DNA from: Aralia elata
Taxonomy: Eukaryota; Streptophyta; Magnoliopsida; Apiales; Araliaceae
Direction: 5' to 3'
Assembly: GCA_034770075.1 (NCBI GenBank)
Contig: CM068380.1
Coordinates: 26,598,005-26,662,004 of the forward strand
DNA: 64,000 nucleotides
Of this stretch, positions 46,641 to 58,539 are shown in pieces. Below the pieces are notes generated by a model. The model worked only from the letters and a program-made list of their open reading frames with translations, made no database searches and was not told the origin of the DNA. Position 1 is the first letter of the stretch. Every line of letters starts with the position of its first letter. The translations under genes were made by a program, and so were the position numbers.

Positions 46641-47124
46641 GTCAATCCTTAGGTCAATCCTCTTCTTGTAGGTCAAGATCATCAAGTGCAGTAACACTTA
46701 CTGGCTCATAATTCCCGACCAGTGATTCAGCCTTCATGAATCGCAATCTTCAAGGGATTTATATAGAAGGAGAATAAAGGTTCAACATACCAGACCTTGG
46801 ACCCAAAGACTCCATAGAAGAGATTCAAAAAATATCTAATGAAGGGAGACAGAACTACTTCAGGAGAAGAAAATTTGAGAGAAGATATCCTCCCAAAAGC
46901 AAAAGAGGTAGAAGGTAGAGAATTTTTTATTTTTTCTTTTGTAAAAAAAATTTCTCTTTCACTATGTAACAATACTTTTATAAATAAAATTCATTATTTT
47001 TCTCTAGAAGATACAGTCTCTCATTGTATACTTAAGGCATGTTTAAATTTCTCAGTACTTCGCATTTTTAGAATTAATGATTGATTGAAATCACTGGTTT
47101 TGTCATCATCAAATAGGGGGAGAT

Positions 47125-48362
47125 TGTTAGTACTCTAGATTATGCATACGTTTGATTTGATGATGAAAAGAGAACTTAATGTATATTTATAAAATTAATA
47201 GCTTTTGTAAAATCCTTAGAAAGACAATTTTTGTAAAAGGAATTAGTGTAGGGATCAAATTTGTTAGGTTGATTCATCCTTTAATGTAAATGTATTTTTC
47301 AAAAACTAAGTCTGAAGACTGATCGTAGAGTTGAAGACCATGAAGTATTCTGAGATCGTAGAGCATAGAGACCGATCATACAGTCAAGCCTTCAAGGCAA
47401 GTTACTCTACTATCGAATATATATATATATATATATATCTTCTAGCAGGTTATGACAATGTTGTATACCTAGGACTGAAGATCCTAAGTATGATCATCCT
47501 AAAGGTTGTCGATAAGGATAAGGCATTCCTGAAGTTGTGTCTAATAGTTATATCTGCTAATGATAAAAACCATGGCTACATTTGCACCTAGCAGAGTACG
47601 ATTAAAGCGACCTGAAGTGATCTTAGTCGATAGTATTTCAAAGTCAAACAATTGGATATCGACAAGTGTCCAAGTCAGAATGGAATAACGGTCAAATCAC
47701 AACGGAAAGATCCCAAGGTGAAGCTATAAAAGGCAAACAGCCTCAAACAATCTAAGGAACAAAAAGAGAAAAATTAATCAAGTCGAAGTGATGCTTACCT
47801 AAGCTTATAGTCTACTCACTCTACGATTTAGAAATCTCATCTGTTGTTATACCTATGATCAAGAAGCTTAATTACTTAGCAGTGCCTCAGATCATTCAAT
47901 TCCTTTGTAATTGTGATCTTAGTGATCAGTGTAATCCAAGTCTGTGTTACTTCAGGGATTTTTAGTGAATCAGTTGTAAAACAGTTCTTTGTGAACTGTA
48001 CTTTGAGTGATTACCCTTCCTTACTAGAATATGCCTACTCGCGGAGTAGAAGAGAGGACTAGGAGACTTTTGTGCTCCGAACCTCTTAAAAATATTTGTG
48101 TTATTTACTTTACTGCACTTATTTTTTGCATTCTACGTTTTATCCATGTGACTTGTCTACACTCTCTTACACTAAATTTAGAACTATGATTTCTTATTAA
48201 TGTTTGAAGGGGTTTTTCAAAACATTATACCGCTATGCTTAATCATTAAATATTAAATTAACTTGTTTAATTTAACATTGGTAATAATTCTCTAAACCAA
48301 AAGTTTTAAAGGATCTATTTAACATCCCCCATCTAGATCTCTTTGTGTCTTTGGGAATAACA
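47125..48362 (+). repeat. Sire-like 3' LTR
   Basis: Begins TGTTAGTACTC after the polypurine tract and ends GGGAATAACA. The end shows the CATCCCCCATCTAGATCTC block typical of this LTR type. An (AT)n tract at about 47418-47438 and further TCGTAGAG motifs (47319, 47347) are included. Confidence 0.85.
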
Positions 48363-49281
48363 CATTTAAGTAAGCGCGATGGACTTTCACTGGTAATCCG
48401 ACAAATTTTTTTATTGGAATACAGTCATATATACGATTTAACTGTATTTGACTTATTAAATTTGTATAAATACTTATTAAATATGTATAATTTGATTATA
48501 AAAATTATAAATATAATTTAAAATGATAATTACTCAAATTCAAACACACATTAACACACCAAAAGCACACATCCATGCAAATTCAAAAGCTTGCCAAATC
48601 CATCTAAAACACAAATCTAACAAAGAATAAATAAAATCCAACAACTTCTCAAAATCAATTTAAGCGAAGGAATCGAGAAAGAGTTGAGATCTGATGAAAG
48701 GAGATTCAAATTTGCATCTTCTCAAAAGCAATTCAAATCTCAAAATCAATCTAAATCTAATGAACGGAGCATACTCATGTTCTTCATCTTGCGTCATCCT
48801 TATCTCTCTCCTTTCTTCCCCTAATTTTCTCTCTCCTCTTTCAACAATGGTGACACCCATCTCCACATCCTCCACGACCTTCCTCTATCAACCCAAACTT
48901 TCAATCAACAATTGGGGTTTGATAATAATAAAAATCGGAGAAGCAATCTAAGGAAAAATTTGATGAAGAAGAAGATAAAAAATTAACAAGTTGTTGTTTA
49001 GTATTGGGTATGGTGAGAGGGATCGGATCGGAGGTGGATGGGAGAAAATAAGAATTGATGAATTAGGGGTTTGAGATTGGGGATTTCTATAGCTTACAAA
49101 CTGTACAAGATTGGGATTTCTATGATATACAAATTTCGATTCAATTAGATTTGGGATTTCTGTGGCGCTAAACATATGTATATTTGGTTTTAGCATTAGT
49201 TCAGAGGAGTATTCTTTATCAACCTTTTGCAGATGATTATGATAATGATTTTTTTTAATGGGCTGATTATTATAATTATTA
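48363..49281. other. Unassigned region, possible exon-like fragment
   Basis: AT-rich sequence with no transposon signature that I recognise. A short frame starts with ATG at 48847 (a Ser/Thr-rich start, MVTPISTSSTTFLYQP) after a pyrimidine-rich leader and ends within 110 bp. It resembles the first codons of a plastid-targeted protein, but nothing downstream continues it, so I do not call a gene. Confidence 0.4.
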
Positions 49282-50831
49282 GGTTTAAATATAAATTACT
49301 ATCCTAAACTATTTACCCTTTTTCCACTTCGGTGATCCACTTTTTAATTTTTTTTCAATTAGATGATCAAACTATTAAATTTTTTTCACTTTTGTTCAAT
49401 TAGACCCACCACGTCGGAAATTAATGACATGGATATCTGAGTAGACCCATCTTTAACTTATATGTAATTAAAAAATAGTTATTTCAAACATCTTTTACAC
49501 ATTTATTATACATCATACGGTAAATAAGTCAAAACACTTTATATCCAACATTAAAGCTAAAGAAAATCACCCCTTAAATCATTAAAAACACAATTCTCTT
49601 TAATTTTAGATCAAAATCAACACCACCACAAAAAATTACAATGTCAGTTCGTTTCCACTTAAACCCCAACTTAAATTCTAACCCAAATAAACAAACAATT
49701 AACTAAATTAAAATGAAAACATACTCTCTAACCCCAAATAAACAAACAAGTAACTAAATTAAATTGAAAACATACTCTGACATTATTTTAGCCCCATGAC
49801 ACATCAAAATAACTTAGAAATAAAATTAAGAAAAAATTAACTATTCAATCAAGACAAATCAAAATAACTAAGAAATAAATAATTAAGAAAAAACTAATTT
49901 TTCAATCAAAATACAATAACTAAGAAACCTAAAAATAAAATAAAATCAACCTCATTTTTCCATTAAAACAAAATAACTGAAAAAATCATTCAAATAATTC
50001 CATCTAAACTCTTCTATCTGCTAAATAAGATCTAAGGAACCTATTGAATGGCCATTGATGTAGGAGTTTCATAACCAGATATCAAAACGAATTGAACCAT
50101 CCATCACCAAAATCAATTTCGCAATTCCACCCACATCCAATAGCCATCCTAGCCGAAAAGAGAAATTGAAGAAGTCGGGGTCTATCGCCACAGGTACAAG
50201 CCCAGATCCCCCAAATCTCGTCGTCGTCGACTACGAAACATTTACAAGCACAGATCCGGAAGAGAAGAAGAGAAGACCAACTGGTTATCGTGATATGTAC
50301 TGCCGCTGGTTACCATGATATGTACCGCCACCGTTGTTCATCATTTCTGTACTTGTGTTGACGGGTCAGTTGCGTAAATCTTTTAATCAAACTTAGATTG
50401 AGTTGAGCAAATGATAATGATACATAGTGTAACAATTTTAAGATATGGATCCTTTAGATTTGGGTTAGAATCTAAGTTAGGGTTTGAGTGTAGATGAACT
50501 AACTATGAAATTTTTTGTGCCGGTGTTGATTTTGATCTGAATTATTGAAAGAGAATTGTGTTGTGGATGATCTGAAGAGTGGTTTTCTTTAGTTTTAATG
50601 TTGGATATAACGTGTTTTGACATATTTACATAAATGTGTAAAGATATTTAAAATAATCTTTTTTTATTACACATCGAGAGATCCATGTCATCAATTTTTG
50701 ATGTGACAGATCTAACTGAACGAAAGTAAAAAAAAAATTAATAGTTTAATCATCTGATTGAAAAAAGTAAAAAGTGGATCATCGAAGTAGAAAAATGGTA
50801 ATAGTTTAAGGTAATAATTTATATTTAAGCC
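49282..50831. mobile_element. DNA transposon with about 400-bp terminal inverted repeats (MULE-like)
   Basis: Left end GGTTTAAATATAAATTA; right end, read inversely, GGCTTAAATATAAATTA. Inverted similarity extends inward for roughly 400 bp on each side (to about 49690 and from about 50450). Flanking 9-mers TAATTATTA and TTATTATTA agree at 8 of 9 positions and could be a Mutator-type target duplication, although the right one lies in a microsatellite. No transposase is visible. The centre (50050-50340) has higher GC and might be captured DNA. Confidence 0.75.

Positions 50832-50905
<74 letters not shown>
50832..50905. repeat. (TTA)n microsatellite
   Basis: About 24 uninterrupted TTA units directly after the long-TIR element. 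Confidence 0.97.
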
Positions 50906-51650
50906 TTAAGTTTCTTTTAATTTTAATAAGTTGTTTTTGTATTTAAGTTTATTCTAAATTTATTAAGTTTTTTTTTTGCATTTTAATTTTTGTTTATAGT
51001 TTTTTCTTTGTTTTTTTTTAGTTATAAGTTTATTTATAAGGATTTATGCGGATTTAATACATTAAAATAAGTATTTATAGAGATTTTATACAAATTTAAT
51101 AAGTTAAATACGATCAAATCATATTTTTCAAGTATTCCGGCCAAAATCTTGTCGAAATATCGGAAAGGGCCTATTTCAATTACTTAAATGTACGTTGGGG
51201 GTCTATATTGGGATGATTTTTTATTTTGAGAGCCCACTTGTGAAACGGGTGGAACTTAGAGGGTCTAAAGTGCAATTAACTCCATATAATATATGTCGAT
51301 AAATTTATGTCTATGATAAATATTGACATATGTAAATACTTGGGATATATAGAAATTAAGAATAGTTTCATCTTAATTTATTTTATCTCATCGTTTAGAG
51401 TTCTACGTTGATCACAATTCAATTTCAACATAAATTTATCAACGTATAAATCATTTTTCAAAAACTAATGTTCACTACTCGATCATTGGTTTGTATTTTA
51501 AGCATAAAGTGGACTATTGTCGCAATATCTTGTATACCCATTTGTACACTAATGTTTAATTACTCATTTGTACACTAATGTTCAAACAATTTAATTGTTC
51601 ACATAACAACTTAAAGGCATTGCATAGATAGGAGCTCATCTTATTTTGTT
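50906..51650. other. Unassigned AT-rich region
   Basis: No coding frame or element ends are recognised. The segment 51130-51280 has moderately complex sequence ending GTGCAATTAACTCC, which looks repetitive, but I cannot name it. Confidence 0.5.
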
Positions 51651-51917
51651 TACTCTATTTATTTTAAAATATAAGATTATTATTGATTTTTTAAAGTCAA
51701 CTTGATACATTTTTAAATTCTAAAATTAATATGAATTTCTTAAAATATTATAGTTAATACAAATAATGAATATTAAATATTATCTCAAAAGTACTATTCA
51801 CTATAAAATTTATTTTTTCATAATCTTTAATAAATTATCTCAATTTAGAGTTTGAAAATGTATCAGGTTAACTTTAAAAAATCAATAATAATCTTATAAT
51901 TTGAGACGAAGAGAGTA
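51651..51917. mobile_element. Stowaway-like MITE
   Basis: 267 bp with a TA at each end and long inverted repeats: left TAAGATTATTATTGATTTTT and ACTTGATACATTTTTAAA, right AAAATGTATCAGGTTA and AAAAATCAATAATAATCTTA. The ends (TACTCTATTT and ACGAAGAGAGTA) are degenerate forms of the Stowaway terminus CTCCCTCCGT. Confidence 0.8.
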
Positions 51918-52182
51918 CTTCTTAGTTCTCATAACTATATTGCATTATTGTACATTCTTGAAATTTGAATAAGTTCGGCAGCGGATCACTAAATCTTGGT
52001 GATCTTCTCTATCTAATGAATGAGAAGCCTACTTTAGAATTGTCCCCCCTGCACCTAACCCACCCTCGAGTATAAGCTTCAACAGGAATCACACAAGGGT
52101 AGATTAGAAACCTCTCGTAAAATATCCGCCCGTAACCTAACAGATAAAGTACATTACATAGTCCGTTTTAGGGATTGACGAT

Positions 52183-52492
52183 TTACCCATTCAGTGACTT
52201 TGGCACCGACGTTCCCAAAATGGGTATTGTCAGGTTGGGTGAATTCAATAATAGACGCCTGTTGGCATTCCAGCCTTTCTTCGCTTTCAGGGACTGTCTG
52301 AAATTCAGTACTTCTTTTCTTGGTCGTGAATATATGAACTGGTTGTTTGCTGTGCAAGAATTCTTGTTTAGGCAGTTCATACCATCCATACATAGTGTTT
52401 TGATCTAAGATTTCAATTCTTCCGTGTTTCAACAGTAGCATATTGTTCCATGGAGTTGAGGTCCAAAATATGGAAGAAACAAGCGTTTCCAC
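52183..52492 (-). pseudogene. ycf15: Plastid ycf15 copy
   Basis: The frame starts METLVSSIFW and continues LKHGRIEILDQNTMYGWYEL, the typical start of ycf15. Near 52260-52330 indels shift the frame, so the C-terminus differs from the plastid protein. ycf15 itself is of doubtful function and often a pseudogene in plastids. It lies 22 bp beyond the ycf2 frame, as in the plastid genome. Confidence 0.85.
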
Positions 52493-52513
52493 AACTCTAC
52501 CACCCAGTCAATT

Positions 52514-53025
52514 CTATTCCACTTCATCCCTTTTTCGTGGCCACATATTTTTCCTGCTAAGGAATGGAAAATATTTCTCCTGTTCCATGAATTTAATTTT
52601 CATTTCATCTGGAAAAGGCCATCTTTTTCTCAACAATGACTTTATCATTTGATCCAATAGCATTTCATTAGATAGAAATAGATTTGATAAATACTGATAA
52701 CTCTCGGATAGAGTATTAGAACGAAAAGATTCATTAGATAATGAACTATTGGTTCTAAACCATCTGTGGCGATTAATCAACAATTCGAATTGCTTTTCTT
52801 GCATCTTCTTGATAAACCAATGTTTATATATAGATGTAGGAGAATCTGTTTGGGAAGTAAAAAGCCCTTTTGACATCTTTTCATCCACAAATAATTGTCG
52901 ATGTGAAAACACAGAGATAAAGAGTTGATCTTTGAATAGGAAAAGAGTGGATCTACAGGGTCCTAAATGAATTGGCTTATTCGAAAAAGGCCTTGTTCTT
53001 TGGAAGATCTATCTTATGTCTGGTA
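52514..53025 (-). pseudogene. ycf2: Plastid ycf2 C-terminal fragment
   Basis: The minus-strand translation from about 53025 gives RSSKEQGLFRISQF, then after a stop or shift near 52975 a long open stretch (52912-52514) with SKGLFTSQTDSPTSIYK, SLSNESFRSNTLSESYQYLS and FPFLSRKNMWP, the C-terminal region of Ycf2. Only about 170 of more than 2000 codons are present. In the plastid Ycf2 is part of an import motor at the inner envelope. Here it has no promoter or transit peptide and is a relic. Confidence 0.92.
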
Positions 53026-53064
53026 CTTTCATGGATACAGCTTACAACTTAATTCATCTGATTA

Positions 53065-53165
53065 CTACAGGGATGAACCCAATCCGAAATATGAACTATA
53101 AAAAAAATACCTATCACAAGAATACCAGCTACAGTACCTATTATCCAAAAAGGAATACTTCCCTT
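53065..53165 (-). pseudogene. psbJ: Plastid psbJ fragment
   Basis: On the minus strand a segment encodes PLWIIGTVAGILVIG and, after a deletion that shifts the frame, SYFGLGSSL followed by TAG at 53065-53067. This is the single membrane helix and C-terminus of PsbJ, a small photosystem II subunit. The start is lost. Confidence 0.85.
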
Positions 53166-53199
53166 GGGATCGATAAACCTTTTAAATCTTATTAACAAA

Positions 53200-54008
53200 A
53201 TAAATACGATTTTGCAATATAGTTAGCGCAACCCCAATTAAGAACCCCTAAGGAAAGTAATGACTTTTTTTTATAAATTTTTCAAATCTGAATCGATCAT
53301 TAAATCGAAAAAGTTATCAGTCATTAGTTCAACTAGTGGTTGAACCGTTATTGAATATATCGGTGTTGTCATAAATATTTAAAATATATATTATCAATAA
53401 TTAGTAAAATTTTAAACCATCTCATTTTTAATAAAAGTGTTACAATATTACTAAAAGTGGTTAATTTTAATATTAAAAAAAAATTGGAACCAAAAAACTA
53501 TTTAAAAATAATTAAAAATCGGTTCTGGATCAAGTTAATTGATTTTATCGGTTGAACCACCGGTTCGACCGGTGGTTAACTAGCTCAATCCGAGTTTTGA
53601 CCAAACTGGTTCAATCAAACCGAATATAGGACCAATTTTTTGCTCAACCGATTCAACCAATCAGTCCAGTTCGGTTTTCAAACATTACTTTTTGCCTTTT
53701 ATAGATTACTTAGTATTTTGGCATCCTCCTTGATATTTGGATGTCCTTACTCCTTCGTTTGTGTTTTTCTTTTGTTTGTACTTTGTATAGGCAGTTCCTT
53801 TGAATTTTTAAAAGCGTATTGTCGTATTCTTTATATGTGGGCTTATCATGTACTAAAATTATAAACACATCGCTGACACAAAAACATTTTAAAGATAATT
53901 TTATGTTTCCGAATGCACCTTAATTATTAAATAAAAATTTAATAATGGTGGTATAATGCTAGAAATGATACTATAAAGATATATGTCACTTTATAATTCT
54001 AGGAGTTC
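53200..54008. other. Unassigned region with CCGGTT-rich repeat
   Basis: 53280-53690 contains alternating AACCGGT, TTCGACCGGTGG and TCAACCGATT motifs and ends in GGTTTTCAAACA. This is a pattern I associate with plant hAT-type non-autonomous elements, but I cannot define both ends. A 74-codon frame at 53640 looks accidental. Confidence 0.4.
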
Positions 54009-54301
54009 AATGCACTTTGCATCCCCCAAGTATACCATATTTTATACATTGCATCCTATAATTCAAAACGTGACACTTTGTATCCCACACTTTTAGCGAA
54101 CCGGTACATAACACCCTATGGCCCAAAATTCGTAGCTAAAGGTGACGAGAAAGTATCGAATTTTGTACTTTTAGCGACAGATTTTGGGCCATAGGGTGTT
54201 ATGTGCCAATTCATTAAAAGTGGGGGATGCAAAGTGTCACGTTTTGAAGTATAGGATACAATGTGCAAAATAGAATAAACTTGGAAGATGCAAAATGCAT
54301 T
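54009..54301. mobile_element. Fold-back MITE
   Basis: A 293-bp near-palindrome. The left half contains ACTTTGCATCCCCCAAG, ACGTGACACTTTGTATCCC and CATAACACCCTATGGCCCAA; the right half carries their inverted complements. The arms are about 120 bp around a 50-bp centre. Confidence 0.82.
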
Positions 54302-54715
54302 TTACTCTTATTCTAGAATGAAAATTCATTTCTAATTTTAAAACGGACTAAAAAGATGCATGATGTGATAAAAATATGTAATTGCAAGTGTACAGTGTCA
54401 AATTGAAAAACTGGCAAGTACATGTTGAACCCACAGATACTAGATTAATTTTAATGTATCCTTAATATCTATTTTACGCGAATTAGAAATAAAAATTGAG
54501 AATCAGTTAACTAAAATTTAACTAATTAATAATAAGGAAGCAATCTAGGAATCCAAATCCATTAAATAATAATGATAAAATGATTTATTTGAATAAAGGA
54601 TTTATTTGAATAAATAATTTATTTAGTAATAGTGTTTTTGGTCAAATAAAATTTATAATTAAATTAGAAAGGTTTAATTGAATTTATTTAATAATAGGTT
54701 TAATTAAATTGAAAG
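54302..54715. other. Possible old LTR end and AT-rich flank
   Basis: 54365-54450 reads, on the minus strand, GTGGGTTCAACATG followed by ACTGTACACTTGCAATTAC, similar to the end of Athila-type LTRs (compare 11808-11870). The remainder is AT-rich and unassigned. Confidence 0.4.
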
Positions 54716-56955
54716 TGTGACAATTAAACTATATAGTATAATGGGTTATTAAAATAAATGGAAAAAGGGTTTTTATTTTAGTTAACCCAAACAAGGCCTT
54801 GTGACCCTTGGTTGGTAAAAATGGTTTATTTTGCTTTGGTTCAACCAAACAAGGCCTTTTGGCTTTTAGGATTCTATTTTTCTTATTTGGGTTTGTCAAA
54901 CATGGTCTAACCCTTTGTTTTTGCAACTGACAACTTAAGTCTGCAGTTTAATTTCTTTACGCTTAATATTGCTAAGCCTAAGAGAAAAGAAGAAAAAAAA
55001 ACAGAGTTTGAAAAGACTGGGAGTTGAGAGCTTAGAGAAATTCTGAAAAATCAAAAAGGAAGAAAGTGAATTGCTAAGTTATTCTCATCATCTAGCTAAA
55101 TCTAAGAAGGAATCAAGAGGTATAAATTGATTCTAATTTTTCTTGCTTATAGTTCTTAGAGTTCTTCACTGAGAATTTATTTTATTTCTCTGTAAATGGA
55201 TTTTGATGGATTATTTGTTGAGAAGTTGTTTATATATGTTGGTTAGCATGTATCAATCATTATATGTTGTTTATAATCAGTTTTAATTGAATTAGTCCAT
55301 GAAAGCATGCTTTAAAAATAGAGTTTTTGGTTTTACAGAGTTTCACTTTCATATATAAATTATATGTATGAAAATTGATGTTCAATTTGTTTATTAATTG
55401 ATAAATTGACTCTTGATTATGATAATATAATGAAAAACGAAAAGAATGTAAGTGGAATGGATTAATATGGTTTAGAGATGAATTCACAGTGTTCGATTTC
55501 ATTAAAATGGCCAAAACATGAATATTTTGTATAAACAGTAAATTTTTGGTCTTTAATTAGTTGATTATGTCTGTTATAATGATCAGAATCGTTAGAAACA
55601 TGTTGGGTATTTATTTTACAACATGTTTGATGTCTGGGTATGTTTAATTTGTGAGTCAGATGGTAGAATTTTGAAAATTTGGTCTGGAATTTTACTGGTT
55701 CGCGAACTGTAGGAGATGACAGTCGAGTTCACCGCCCCGACGGTGGAAATGAATTGGAATTAGCGCCCCGGCGGTAAGAATGAACTAAATTCATCGTCCC
55801 GGCGGTAGCCTCGCCCCGGCGAAGGTTTGTGAAGGAATTCACCGCCCCGACGGTGGAACAGGAAATAAAAATTTTTCTTTTCTTTTTGATTTTGCTATAT
55901 AGCCAAGTGCATGTTTAAAACTTAGACTAAGGTATCAAATGACTAATGAGATGCCACAATGGTTGATAAGCGAATACCTATTGAATATCAAGTGACAATT
56001 GATATATTAAAAATAAAAATGGATAAGAACGAATTCTAAAGTGCTTATAATTCTGTAACTAATTATTGTTACCGCTTTATAAATGAAATGTATAGGTTGA
56101 TTAAGGAACGTGAATATTAACATGTAATCTACGCACGAGACAAGTTTTCTATCCTTATTCTTTTTATTTCGTTGAAAGCAAGTTCCCTAAACTTAACTTT
56201 TACTCGCGCAAGTTTCTTACTTTACCTTCATTGAGCAAGTTTATTAACCTTAGCTTATTATTGTTCAAACAAGGTTGTTATAATGTCAAATGCTTATGAT
56301 TTATTCCAGTCATTTGTTAATCGATTATGAATCGTTATTCAAACTTCGAATATAAACTCATTGTACAATTTTATTGTTGAATCACATGCTTAAGCGACTA
56401 GCAAACCCTTATTGATTCAGCTAGTCCATAGTTGATAAGCGATTTAAAGACTTAGAATATCTTAAAGTTATTCCAAACCAAGTTTCTTTTGGTATGGATT
56501 CTGTCGTTAAACTGAGATGAACAACCCTATCATAGGGGATTAATTACGCAACAACGTTAAAATATTTGTGCACAATAGATTGTACAAAGGGCTGATCCCC
56601 CGGAGTACGAGATGGACAGTCCACAGTCTATAAGACTGTTAAAGGTTACAGTAGAGATAGTTGTTAACCTAGAACATAGTTCGAGGTCTTATGACCCTCA
56701 GTTTTACTTTTGATCCTGAAATCTAAATTCAATTCTTAAACCGAGTTTTCTATTGAGCTTTCAATCCTTTGATTGTTGTAGATTGTTTTCAGAAAGGCTA
56801 TTGTACCTCAATTAAAATCTACTTCATTGATTATTTAATTGTTGTTGTTTTTATACTTGTGGGCAATTATTTGCTCACCATTGCATAAAATATTGCAGCT
56901 AAGACTGAGAAGTCGGATGAGCCGTCCACTAGTAAAGGCAAGGGCAAGATGCAGA
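54716..56955 (+). repeat. Second chromovirus 5' LTR, upstream part
   Basis: The assumed start is TGTGACAATT at 54716; the true start is not certain. The segment GGCCTTGTGACCCTTGGT near 54795 resembles a block in the LARD LTR. It holds the five-unit CG-hairpin array (55733-55852) and the TTGCTCACC block (56870) with a KGKGK-type short frame. It is interrupted after GCAGA (56951-56955) by the solo LTR and resumes at 62306. Confidence 0.7.
55733..55852. repeat. Five-unit CG-hairpin array in chromovirus LTR
   Basis: Cores (CGCCCCGACG, CGCCCCGGCG, CGTCCCGGCG, CGCCCCGGCG, CGCCCCGACG) are centred at 55737.5, 55768.5, 55799.5, 55816.5 and 55847.5: spacing 31-31-17-31. Outer stems include CACCG/CGGTG. 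Spacers are AT-rich and unlike those in the Athila arrays. Confidence 0.9.
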
Positions 56956-57411
56956 TGTAATATCCTGGATAGTTATGAGACTTGTAAATAAGGTCTCAAA
57001 TATTGAATAAAGGTTAAAGTCAAAACCTAGATTATTAACAGAGAAATGTGTAGAGAAATGACTCAATATTTTCTTTGGTTTTGAAAGAACTTATATGAAT
57101 TGAGGACGTATTCAATAAGATTATGCGATGAAATAAATGTCGTAAGAGTTTAGAAGTTAACCGAACTTGAGCGTTTCGGTAGTAGTGGTTCTGATGATGG
57201 AATCCTTATAAGGGTTAAGTTTAAAACCTAGTTTTGAAGAAGATGATTGTGTAGAGATGATTAAACACTTTAACCTAATCTCTGTGTTAGAAATTAAATG
57301 TGTGAAACGATATGTAAGGGATTGAAACCCTAGAATTGATAAGGGGGTATACAGAGATATATGGATATACAAACATGTATAAGCTAGATGGGGTTAGAGA
57401 AGCTACCCTAG

Positions 57412-58271
57412 AAACTTTCCATAAGTAGAAAGTTTAAAGAAGCAATGACATATTTGTGTATTATGATTTTAAGTGATCAATGAAGATGGATTTCTGCGAT
57501 CTAATCAATGTGTTATGTGATACGATATAAGAATTAATGAATCGTAGAGGAAAAATATTTTCTTAGAAAATAACGCGGGAAACACTATTCACGCGAGAAA
57601 CACTTCTTCGTTCTTTTTAAATTTTTACATTCCCGAATAGCGTTTATATGGAGTATAAGAGCGTATTTACTATTAAAAAATACGAGAGGAGAAACTTTCC
57701 ATAAATGGAAAGTTTGAGAATTCTCTATAAAAGGAAAGTTGTGGTCCACCAATAAGAAGAGGTTAGAGACCTTCCATAAATAGAAAGTGTAGGATGAAGG
57801 GTAGGATGGTAATGATCCAAGCCTAGATGAGTAATTAATTAGGTTAATTAATGAGAAACAAGATAAAACTATGTTATGAATTAACATAGCTTGAATGTTG
57901 GCCTTGATTGGCAAACGAGAAGGGTGATCATCATTAGGTAATTAACTAGTGTGATTAATGTAGGGAATTTGAATAAGAGGATTAATTATGGTAGCCCAAT
58001 ATGCGATTGCCTAGATGTGAAGTGGGTAATTTAAATATAAGCCCAAATATATGATAATTGATAGTCCAAGAGGGATTTATTATAAGCCAAGCTATGAGTA
58101 AGAATTTAATGTGTTAGGGTTTTATGAGTAACCCAACAAATTAGCCAAAGGATGAGTAAACTAGGTTGACCATATTTTAACCAACCTTGAGTTAAAGAAG
58201 CCCAAAGAAATGGAAGGGTAGAAACTTTCCATAAATGAAAAGTTTGAAAACTTTCCATAAATGAAAGGTTT
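57412..58271. repeat. Dispersed AAACTTTCC/GGAAAGTTT hairpins
   Basis: Six related inverted repeats with arms AAACTTTCC and GGAAAGTTT or near variants around ATAAAT: 57412-57435, 57692-57715 (perfect 9-bp arms), degenerate at about 57719-57740 and 57769-57789, then 58222-58245 and 58248-58271. Confidence 0.82.
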
Positions 58272-58539
58272 AGATAACAAAGAGAGAGAAGAGTATGTAT
58301 TGGTGTATATATATATGCATTAGTATATTTATACATATATATAATTGTGCAAGTATTCTTATTAAAAGAAAAGGAAAAAAAAAATTAAAACAAGTGGGTA
58401 GACTTTTGCTTTTGTTTTATCCAAAGTTGCATTGGTAGGAGCAAAAAGGGAATGAAAGTGACAAGTTGGTGATGTGTGTAAGTAGTGTAAGAGAGCTATG
58501 ATGGGCTAGGTTGGTAGCTTGTGTTGGAGAAATGAAAGG

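Larger units (their letters stand above)
41188..48362 (+). mobile_element. Sire-like Ty1/copia element, 5'-truncated and decayed
   Basis: It contains RT and RNase H of copia type, a long post-pol region with env-like and coiled-coil fragments, a polypurine tract (AAATAGGGGGAGAT, 47111-47124) and an LTR (47125-48362). The 5' LTR, gag, protease and integrase are missing. Stops are frequent throughout. Confidence 0.85.
52180..53170 (-). mobile_element. Nuclear plastid DNA insertion (NUPT), rearranged
   Basis: Three plastid gene pieces lie in a row on the minus strand: ycf15, the end of ycf2 and psbJ. ycf2 and ycf15 are neighbours in the plastid inverted repeat; psbJ belongs to the large single-copy region, so the insertion joins distant plastid segments. 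Flanking 51950-52180 may also be organellar but I cannot assign it. Confidence 0.88.

Noticed and set aside
53640..53864. Hydrophobic 74-codon frame
   Set aside because: T-rich composition produces Phe/Leu runs; no homologous feature and it begins inside a repeat.
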